From NCBI GenBank assembly GCA_945870475.1, contig CAMBSR010000107.1, positions 1 through 7,451 on the forward strand: DNA of 7,451 bases. Direction: 5' to 3'. This document shows, one piece after another, positions 1-4,863 of the stretch (the stretch's first letter is position 1; the number at the start of each line of letters is the position of its first letter). The notes beneath the pieces are model-generated. The model saw nothing but the letters and a program-made list of their open reading frames with translations, had not been told where the DNA came from and did no database searches. A program made the position numbers and the translations under genes. The stretch is from Phycisphaera mikurensis NBRC 102666 (GTDB taxonomy: Bacteria > Planctomycetota > Phycisphaerae > Phycisphaerales > SM1A02).

Positions 1-118
1 GGGCAGTGGCGGCGCCATGCCGCCCGCCCCGCAAGGCGATGGGGCCAGTATGCGGGCGCGCCAGGAACGTCGCCAGCGCGATCGCCATGCCGCCCGCCCC
101 GCAAGGCGATGGATCCAT
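1..118 (-). CDS. Possible 5' end of next gene downstream of lpxA (partial, unidentified)
   Basis: From the ATG at 118-116 the minus strand stays open for 39 codons to the window edge. The product begins MDPSPCGAGGMAIALATFLA and continues with an Arg/Gly/Ala-rich stretch. Two later ATGs, at 88 (same frame) and 18 (another frame, reading MAPPLP), are each preceded by a G-rich stretch (GGGGCGGGCGGC), because both lie in copies of a 30-bp repeat. A gene is expected here, since in E. coli lpxA is followed directly by lpxB, but the short peptide matches nothing I recognise. In such GC-rich DNA an open frame of this length means little. It may be non-coding spacer with the true start at 18 or beyond the edge. 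Confidence 0.2.
   Translation of the reverse strand, partial: MDPSPCGAGGMAIALATFLARPHTGPIALRGGRHGAATA
13..42. repeat. 30-bp direct repeat, copy 1
   Basis: This 30-bp stretch, beginning CGCCATGCCGCCCGCC, is identical to bases 83-112, with a 70-bp period. It contains an imperfect inverted repeat: CGCC with GGCG on the outside, TGC with GCA inside. On the minus strand it carries GGGGCGGGCGGC followed by ATG. The 70-bp period is not a multiple of three, so one reading frame cannot encode the same peptide from both copies. Confidence 0.9.
83..112. repeat. 30-bp direct repeat, copy 2, with hairpin potential
   Basis: This is identical to bases 13-42. Two flanking bases (81-82) extend its outer arm, so 81-110 can fold as ATCGCC, A, TGC, a 10-base loop, GCA, A, GGCGAT: nine base pairs around one A-A mismatch. 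There is no T-run on either side, so it does not look like a Rho-independent terminator. It lies 30-59 bp downstream of the lpxA stop. Confidence 0.9.
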
Positions 119-141
119 TTCCCGGCGGCTTACGTTTGCAC

Positions 142-978
142 TCAGTCCCGCCGACCGCGCCGGTCATCAAGCCGCTGGGTCTCGAGCGACCGTCCGTGGA
201 CGCCCCGTGCCTGCGCGTTCACCGCGTTGACCAGGATCTCCACCGACCGCACGCCCGGGTACTTGGCCATCAGGCCGCTGATCTTCTCGGCGAGCATGCC
301 GCCGCGGTCGCGGAAGAGGCGCTTGTAGGCCTCCTTCATGGCCTCGATGTCCGTCTCGGTGAATCCGCGGCGCGCCATCGCGATGTGGTTGTGCCCGCGC
401 ACCTCGGCGGGGTTCCCCTCCACGATCATGAAGGGCGGCACGTCCATGCTGACGCGTGCCATGGCGCCGACGAAGGCGCAGGTGCCGATCACCACGAAGT
501 GGTGGATGCCCGCGCCGCCGCCGACGTTCGCGTTGTCCTGCACCACGGAGTGGCCGGCCAGCATGACGTTGTTGGCCAGGATGCAGCCGTTGCCCACGAT
601 GCAGTCGTGCGCCACGTGCACCGTGCCCATGATCAGGTTGTCGCTGCCGATGCGCGTCCAGCCGCCGCCGTTCTCCGTGCCGCGGTGCACGGTGACGTGC
701 TCGCGGATCAGGTTGCGGTCGCCGATCTCGCACCAGACCTTCTCGCCGGTGAACTTCTTGTCCTGCGGCGTACCGCCGAGGTACGCGAACGGGAAGACCC
801 GGTTCTGGCGGCCGATGCGCGTGTGCGACTCCACCACCACGTGGCTCTGCAGCACGGTGCCGTCGCCGATCGAGACCTCGGGGCCCACGATGCACCACGG
901 GCCGATCTCGGCGGTGGGCGCGATGCGCGCGCTGGGATCGATGATGGCGGTGCTGTGGATGGACATGGCTTGGGTCAC
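142..978 (-). CDS. lpxA: LpxA, acyl-ACP--UDP-N-acetylglucosamine O-acyltransferase
   Basis: Cytoplasmic enzyme of the first lipid A step, moving an (R)-3-hydroxyacyl chain from ACP to the 3-OH of UDP-GlcNAc. From the GTG at 978 it has 278 residues (E. coli 262). A left-handed beta-helix of hexapeptide repeats fills about residues 8-190, followed by the LpxA C-terminal helical domain (RRGFTETDIEAMKEAYKRLF, about 203-222). Residues aligning with E. coli are catalytic His125 = H124 in VAHDC, His122 = H121, His144 = H143 in LAGH, His160 = H159, and Arg204/205 = R203/R204. The alignment runs without gaps at an offset of one. The acyl-chain ruler Gly173 becomes A172. A basic tail of about 20 residues (ending RRGRRD) exceeds the E. 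coli end. The GTG has GGGA six bases upstream and matches the E. coli N-terminal length. The in-frame ATG at 966 (274 residues) is the main alternative. It starts 13 bp after fabZ and is probably coupled to it. Confidence 0.96.
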   Translation of the reverse strand: MTQAMSIHSTAIIDPSARIAPTAEIGPWCIVGPEVSIGDGTVLQSHVVVESHTRIGRQNRVFPFAYLGGTPQDKKFTGEKVWCEIGDRNLIREHVTVHRGTENGGGWTRIGSDNLIMGTVHVAHDCIVGNGCILANNVMLAGHSVVQDNANVGGGAGIHHFVVIGTCAFVGAMARVSMDVPPFMIVEGNPAEVRGHNHIAMARRGFTETDIEAMKEAYKRLFRDRGGMLAEKISGLMAKYPGVRSVEILVNAVNAQARGVHGRSLETQRLDDRRGRRD

Positions 979-1004
979 TCGAAATCCCGGCTCACTCGAA
1001 ATCC
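975..1004. repeat. 17-bp-period tandem duplication at the fabZ/lpxA junction
   Basis: Bases 975-987 and 992-1004 are identical (TCACTCGAAATCC) and separated by four bases. On the coding strand each copy reads GGATTTCGAGTGA. The first encodes the last residues and stop of FabZ (GAT TTC GAG TGA). The second supplies the GTG proposed as the lpxA start. The duplication therefore copied a stop-codon context that contains GTGA. Confidence 0.9.
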
Positions 1005-2404
1005 TGATCGACCATCATGAAGCGGATCTCCGCCTCGGCGGCCACCTTCTCGCCGACCATGGCGCGTGCCTTCACGGCCGCGCTTCGGCTGGTGGCGCGC
1101 ATGGTCTCCACTTCCAGCACCAGCTGGTCGCCGGGCGTCACCGCCTTGCGCAGCTTGACCTTGTCGAGGGAGAGGAGGACGGCCACCTTGCCGGTGTGCT
1201 CGAGCGTCTGGCTCAGGAGCAGGCCGCCCATCTGCGCCAGCGCCTCGACGATGAGGACGCCCGGCATGATCGGCGTGCCCGGATAGTGGCCCTGGAAGAA
1301 GGGCTCGTTGATGGTGACGTTCTTGACGCCCGTGGCGCGGCGGCCGGGCTCGAGCGCCAGCACGCGGTCCACCAGGAGCATCGGGAACCGGTGCGGCATC
1401 AGGCGGCCAATGGCGCGCGCATCCATGGCGCGGCCTTCCACCAGCATGCGCGCCTGGCGATCGCGCTGCACCAGTCGCAGGAGCTTCATGCCCAGCTGGC
1501 GGTTCAGGCCGTGGCCCGAGCGGTTCGCCACCACCTGGCACTCCACGATGGTGCCGACGAGCGCAAGGTCGCCGATGGCGTCGAGGACCTTGTGCCGGAC
1601 CGGCTCCTCGCGGAAGCGGTATTCGTTCTGGATCGGACCTTCGTCGCCGATGACCAGGACGTCGCGCGGCGTCAGGTGGCGGCAGAGGCCCGCCTGCCAC
1701 AGCGCCTCGGCCTCCTCCTTCAGGGAGAAGGTGCGCGCCGGGGCGATCTCGTTGACGTAGTCGTCGCGGGACGGGTCGAAGCTCCACGCCTGGTGCGGGA
1801 TGCGCGTGGCGTTGGGGCCGTAGTCGAGGTCGTACATCACCCGCATGCCGCCGGCGCCGTCGGCCGGGATGGCGGTGATGGAGGCGTCGCCTTCCTCCAC
1901 GGTGACCATCTCGGTCAGCCGGAACATGCGGCGCGGGGCGTCCTGCTCGGCCACGCCCGCGGCGCGGATGGCGTCGACGAAGGGCATGGCGCTGCCGTCG
2001 CCGCAGGGGAGCTCCGGGCCGCTCAGGCGCAGGAGCGCGTTGTCGATTCCCATGCCGCGGAGCGCGGACATGCAGTGCTCGACGGTCTCGATGGTGACGT
2101 CGCCCGCCTTCAGGGTGGTGCGGCGCGCGTTGGGCACCACGTTGGAGACGAGCGCGGGGATGATCACCGGGCGCTCGAGGTCGGTGCGCTCGAAGACGAT
2201 CCCGCTGTCGGGCGGCGCGGGCAGGATGGTGAGCGTGGCTTCGCGCCCGAGCATGAGGCCCTTGCCGGACACCGATGCCTGTGCGGCCACGGTTCGCTGG
2301 CGCGGCGTCCCGCTGGGGACGGCGCGGTCGGCGGACCGAGGGAGCGGCAGTGGGGTGGCGGTCACGGCGGGGCGGGTGGCGGCGGGGCGTGCCAGCCGCG
2401 CCAC
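992..2404 (-). CDS. lpxC/fabZ: Bifunctional LpxC-FabZ fusion (UDP-3-O-acyl-GlcNAc deacetylase / 3-hydroxyacyl-ACP dehydratase)
   Basis: A 470-residue cytoplasmic fusion. LpxC (about residues 35-325) deacetylates UDP-3-O-acyl-GlcNAc, the committed lipid A step. It starts at RQRTVA and carries TVEH (catalytic E109, zinc ligand H110), the RARTF-like PARTF, VRHKVLDAIGD (zinc ligands H271 and D275) and SGHGLN (H298). FabZ (about 328-470) dehydrates (R)-3-hydroxyacyl-ACP. It shows LMPHRFPMLLVDRV (catalytic H338) and GHYPGTPIMPGVLIVEALAQ (E387). All key residues of both halves are present, so both activities are likely. Ahead of RQRT lie about 35 Pro/Ala/Arg-rich residues not usual for LpxC. No ATG precedes the conserved core, so the start is a GTG, either at 2404 (10 bp after lpxD) or at 2365 in frame. 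Neither has a good ribosome-binding site, and AAGGA within the lpxD end is about 20 bases off. The fusion itself is known in Bacteroidetes and Planctomycetes-type bacteria. Confidence 0.96.
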   Translation of the reverse strand: MARLARPAATRPAVTATPLPLPRSADRAVPSGTPRQRTVAAQASVSGKGLMLGREATLTILPAPPDSGIVFERTDLERPVIIPALVSNVVPNARRTTLKAGDVTIETVEHCMSALRGMGIDNALLRLSGPELPCGDGSAMPFVDAIRAAGVAEQDAPRRMFRLTEMVTVEEGDASITAIPADGAGGMRVMYDLDYGPNATRIPHQAWSFDPSRDDYVNEIAPARTFSLKEEAEALWQAGLCRHLTPRDVLVIGDEGPIQNEYRFREEPVRHKVLDAIGDLALVGTIVECQVVANRSGHGLNRQLGMKLLRLVQRDRQARMLVEGRAMDARAIGRLMPHRFPMLLVDRVLALEPGRRATGVKNVTINEPFFQGHYPGTPIMPGVLIVEALAQMGGLLLSQTLEHTGKVAVLLSLDKVKLRKAVTPGDQLVLEVETMRATSRSAAVKARAMVGEKVAAEAEIRFMMVDQDFE

Positions 2405-2411
2405 GCGCGGC
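2395..2411 (-). promoter_or_regulatory. Perfect hairpin with the lpxC GTG start in its loop
   Basis: On the coding strand the sequence is GCCGCGC-GTG-GCGCGGC, a perfect seven-base-pair GC stem whose three-base loop (2404-2402) is exactly the candidate GTG start of lpxC-fabZ. The stem begins four bases after the last base of the lpxD stop. It could expose or restrict the start codon, or show that the real start is the downstream GTG at 2365. A regulatory role is inference. Confidence 0.4.
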
Positions 2412-2414
2412 GGA

Positions 2415-3452
2415 CTACTGGTCCTTCAGGAGCTTCAGCAATGGCTTCGCCGAGGCGGCAAGTCTACGGAGCGCGGCTTCCTCCCGCAACGCGTGCCGGA
2501 TCTCCTGCGCGGGGTAACCGCCCCAGGTCTCTCCGGCGGGGATGCTGGACATCACCGCGGCACGGGCTGCAATCCGCACGCCGGCACCGATGTGGATGTG
2601 CGGCGCCAGGCCGCCGCCGCCGCCCATCTGGACGCCGTCGCCGAGGACGGCGCTGCCGGCGATGCCGGTATGGCCGCTGATCATGCACATGCGCCCGATC
2701 TGGACGTTGTGCGCGATCTGGCAGAGGTTGTCGATCTTGCTGCCGGCACCGATGCGGGTGGCGCCGAACTTGCCGCGGTCGATGCAGGTGCAGGAGCCGA
2801 TCTCGACGTCGTCCTCGAGCACCACGTTGCCGAGGTGCGGCACGCGGAGCACCGAGCGCCCGTTGGGGCTGGCGCGGTAGCCGAAGCCGTCGCCGCCGAT
2901 CGCGGCGTTCGGGCCGACGATGCAGCGTGCGCCGATGACGCAGCGCTCGCGGATGCTCGCGCCGGCGTGGATGATGCTGCCGGCGCCGACGTGGACCTCG
3001 TCATAGAGGACGGCGTTGGCATGGATCGATGCGCCGGCACCCACGGTGCAGCGTGCGCCGATCACGGCGCCGTGCGCGACGCGAACATCGGGCGCGAGCT
3101 TCGCGGTGGGATCGATGTGGGCGCTCGCGGCGATGCCGGGTGCGGGCAGCGGGTCGCCCGCGAAGAAGAGCTCGAGCACGGGGATCATCGCGATGTCCGC
3201 GCTGTCCACCTCGATGAGCGCGCGCACCGCCGGGTCATGCCCCGGGATCGCCACGCCGCGCGTCACGATCGCCGTGCTTGCGCGCGATGCAGGCCAGCGG
3301 TTGGCGTTGGCCAGGTCCACCACGAACGTCAGCTGGTCCGCCTCGGCGTCACCGAGGGCAGCGAGGCCACGCACCGGCAGGTTTGCCGGCCCGACCAGCG
3401 TGCCACCCACGAGTGCGGCGATCGATCCCGAGGTGTGCACGGCAGCGCTCAC
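2415..3452 (-). CDS. lpxD: LpxD, UDP-3-O-(3-hydroxyacyl)glucosamine N-acyltransferase
   Basis: Third lipid A step: adds an (R)-3-hydroxyacyl chain from ACP to the 2-amino group of the LpxC product, in the cytoplasm as a trimer. The 345 residues match the family (E. coli 341). An N-terminal uridine-binding domain (about 1-105, including LTFVVDLANA) leads into a left-handed beta-helix of hexapeptide repeats (about 108-300), then a C-terminal helix (REEAALRRLAASAKPLLKLL). The signature GGDGFGY (186-192), PHLGNVVLEDDVEIG (205-219) and IDRG (224-227) are present, and the catalytic base is H248 in QIAHN (E. coli His239). Counting on without gaps, E. coli Met290 at the acyl-groove end corresponds to A299, and Met292 to M301. 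The GTG at 3452 overlaps the preceding ompH stop as GTGA, implying translational coupling. The frame stays open far upstream, but that part is antisense-free overlap with ompH and not LpxD. Confidence 0.96.
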   Translation of the reverse strand: MSAAVHTSGSIAALVGGTLVGPANLPVRGLAALGDAEADQLTFVVDLANANRWPASRASTAIVTRGVAIPGHDPAVRALIEVDSADIAMIPVLELFFAGDPLPAPGIAASAHIDPTAKLAPDVRVAHGAVIGARCTVGAGASIHANAVLYDEVHVGAGSIIHAGASIRERCVIGARCIVGPNAAIGGDGFGYRASPNGRSVLRVPHLGNVVLEDDVEIGSCTCIDRGKFGATRIGAGSKIDNLCQIAHNVQIGRMCMISGHTGIAGSAVLGDGVQMGGGGGLAPHIHIGAGVRIAARAAVMSSIPAGETWGGYPAQEIRHALREEAALRRLAASAKPLLKLLKDQ

Positions 3453-4108
3453 GGCTTCGGTGCTGCCACGGGTGCGGCGGGCGGCGGCGGGACCTTGCCG
3501 CCGCGGGACTTGAAGTCGGCGTTGGCCTTGCCGATCACCGCGTCGGTGATGTCCATCTCGCCGTTGGCGAACAGCATGCGGCGCATCGCCAGCTGCTGGC
3601 GGGTCGCCGCGAAGCCGGCCGGCTCGATCGGCGGGATCGAGTCGTTGATGATCACGTAGTCGATGTTCGATTCCTTGGCCACCGCGGCGGCCGCCTCGCG
3701 GACGCGCACGTACAGCGAGCGCATGGCGTTGGCGCGCTCCGCCTCCACCTTGAGCTGGCCGAACTGGTCCTGGGCGCTCATGGCGCCGATGGCGCCTTCC
3801 ACCTTCTTGAGCGTCTCGTTGTAGGGCGGGGTGCCGGGCTTGTAGCTCTCGAGCTCGCCGTTGAGGTCCTGGAGCGCGCGGCTCAGCTTGTCCTTCTCGC
3901 CGGCCATCTTCTCGCCGAGCTCCTTGATGGATGCCTCGGAGGACTTCTGCTCGTCGAGCAGGGTGAAGATGCGCTCGATGTCGACGCTGCCGACGCGGGC
4001 CGGGCGGTCGGGGAAGGCGGCGGCGGCCGCGAGCACGCCGACGGCGATGCCGAGGGCGACGGTGGCGAGTGTCTGGGGCGAGGTTCGCATGTCCGTGTTC
4101 CTTCGCAT
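3449..4108 (-). CDS. ompH: OmpH/Skp-family periplasmic chaperone, copy 2
   Basis: A periplasmic chaperone of the Skp family that would hold unfolded outer-membrane proteins on their way to BamA. It has 219 residues from the outer ATG at 4108, or 213 from the in-frame inner ATG at 4090. A signal segment (about 14-31, LATVALGIAVGVLAAAAA) is followed by the family start VGSVDIERIF (39-48). A charged, helical, coiled-coil middle (about 52-145) and a return strand (YVIINDSI, 151-158) come next. The C-terminal tail is Pro/Ala-rich (PPPPAAPVAAPKP), which E. coli Skp (161 residues) lacks. It is clearly a diverged paralogue of the gene just upstream, sharing the VDxxxxxxxLDE start, the VND/IND segment and the RRRVLYA/MRRMLFA motif. 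Both ATGs have AAGGA eight bases upstream, because an 18-bp unit is duplicated. The stop overlaps lpxD by GTGA. Confidence 0.9.
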   Translation of the reverse strand: MRRNTDMRTSPQTLATVALGIAVGVLAAAAAFPDRPARVGSVDIERIFTLLDEQKSSEASIKELGEKMAGEKDKLSRALQDLNGELESYKPGTPPYNETLKKVEGAIGAMSAQDQFGQLKVEAERANAMRSLYVRVREAAAAVAKESNIDYVIINDSIPPIEPAGFAATRQQLAMRRMLFANGEMDITDAVIGKANADFKSRGGKVPPPPAAPVAAPKP

Positions 4109-4119
4109 GTCGGTGTTCC
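4084..4119 (-). repeat. Tandem 18-bp duplication of the ompH copy 2 ribosome-binding site and start
   Basis: Bases 4084-4101 and 4102-4119 match at 17 of 18 positions. On the coding strand the unit is AAGGAACACCGACATGCG (upstream copy) and AAGGAACACGGACATGCG (downstream copy). Each has a Shine-Dalgarno AAGGA, eight bases of spacing, then ATG CG. The period is six codons, so both starts are in frame (MRRNTDMRTS). Confidence 0.93.
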
Positions 4120-4143
4120 TTGGTCTGGGGGGATGCTGCGCGA

Positions 4144-4824
4144 TCACTTCGCGCCGGCGGCCGGCGCGGGGGCCGCGGCACCGGCGGCAGGGGCGGCGGC
4201 CTTGGCGGCGCCGCGGGCGTTGTTCATGCGCACCACGAGCGAGTCGGTGGCATCGGTGGACTTGGCGGCGTAGAGGACGCGTCGGCGGACGATCTGCTCC
4301 TGCGCCTGGTTCTCGAGCGGGGTCTTGGAATCGCGCTGCAGCTGGATCTCGCTGACGCCGTCGTTGACGAGCAGCAGGTCCCAGCCCTCGGCCTCGGCCA
4401 GCTTCTGGCTCTCGGCGCGCACGTTGCGGTACATGCTCTGCCACATCAGTGCGCGCTCGCGGTCCACCTCGATCTTCTTGAGGCGCTCCCACTGCTCCAT
4501 CTGCAGCTGCTCGTAGGCGAGCTTGTCGCGCAGTTCCAGGCGCTCGGCCTCGCCCGCGCCCTCCATCTTCCGGGCCATCTCCTCGAGCGCCTTTCGCTTG
4601 GCGCCGTAGTCGTCCTGGATCTTCTTGCCCAGCGCGGTGATCTGCACCTCCCAGTCGGCGCGCTCGTCGAGGCGCTCGATCACCTTCACCAGGTCGACGG
4701 TAGCCACGCGGGTGGGGCTCGGCGCCATGCGCGCGTTGGCGCCGGCGTTGTAGGAGGTGGCTGCGACGACCGCGCCGGCCGCAGCCGCGACGATCATGCC
4801 TGCGAGTGTTCGGTTGGTGCTCAT
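4144..4824 (-). CDS. ompH: OmpH/Skp-family periplasmic chaperone, copy 1
   Basis: First of two adjacent Skp-type chaperones, expected in the periplasm shielding nascent outer-membrane proteins for BamA. The 226 residues start with a signal segment (about 7-31, LAGMIVAAAAGAVVAATSYNAGANA), then the family strand RVATVDLVKVIERLDE (39-54). A long charged coiled-coil region (about 55-145, for example KKIQDDYGAKRKALEEMARK) follows, then the return strand WDLLLVNDGVSEIQL (148-162) and the motif QIVRRRVLYA. The last about 20 residues are Ala/Pro-rich (AAAPAAGAAAPAPAAGAK). The protein is longer than E. coli Skp through the longer helical arm and this tail. The ATG at 4824 is preceded directly by CCCGGG and has no normally spaced Shine-Dalgarno, unlike its paralogue. 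It lies 39 bp after bamA and 35 bp before copy 2. Family assignment is firm; the division of labour between copies is unknown. Confidence 0.9.
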   Translation of the reverse strand: MSTNRTLAGMIVAAAAGAVVAATSYNAGANARMAPSPTRVATVDLVKVIERLDERADWEVQITALGKKIQDDYGAKRKALEEMARKMEGAGEAERLELRDKLAYEQLQMEQWERLKKIEVDRERALMWQSMYRNVRAESQKLAEAEGWDLLLVNDGVSEIQLQRDSKTPLENQAQEQIVRRRVLYAAKSTDATDSLVVRMNNARGAAKAAAPAAGAAAPAPAAGAK

Positions 4825-4844
4825 CCCGGGAGTGTACGCAACGA

Positions 4845-4858
4845 CCGGTCCGGACCGG
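4845..4858. promoter_or_regulatory. Perfect 14-bp palindrome between bamA and ompH copy 1
   Basis: CCGGTCCGGACCGG is its own reverse complement and occupies much of the 39-bp spacer after the bamA stop. As RNA it could form a stem of five base pairs with a CCGG loop. No T-tract follows, so it is not a standard intrinsic terminator. It could be an operator, an RNA-processing or stability element, or chance in GC-rich DNA. Confidence 0.35.
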
Positions 4859-4863
4859 CACGC

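Noticed and set aside
1..18. Start of lpxB, reading MAPPLP from the ATG at 18
   Set aside because: lpxB is a reasonable guess from E. coli synteny, but six codons show no LpxB signature.
78..85. GCGATCGC, the cyanobacterial HIP1 motif
   Set aside because: I noticed only this one copy, and an isolated 8-bp palindrome is expected by chance in GC-rich DNA. The gene content does not suggest a cyanobacterium.
13..112. CRISPR array from the two 30-bp repeats
   Set aside because: There are only two copies, one 40-bp spacer and no cas genes. The repeat also overlaps a likely translation-initiation context.
109..3659. Long plus-strand open frames (109-1020, 338-2680, 1845-3659)
   Set aside because: They lie antisense to lpxA, lpxC-fabZ and lpxD, which have clear catalytic motifs. 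Their products are His/Ala/Arg-rich with no recognisable domain, as expected for shadow frames in GC-rich DNA.
2415..4181. A single 588-codon minus-strand frame running through ompH copy 2 into lpxD, which could look like a fusion
   Set aside because: The part before 3452 is an Arg-rich shadow of ompH in another frame. LpxD is full length from the GTG at 3452.
4845..4858. Rho-independent terminator after bamA
   Set aside because: The stem is short and no T-tract follows on the coding strand.
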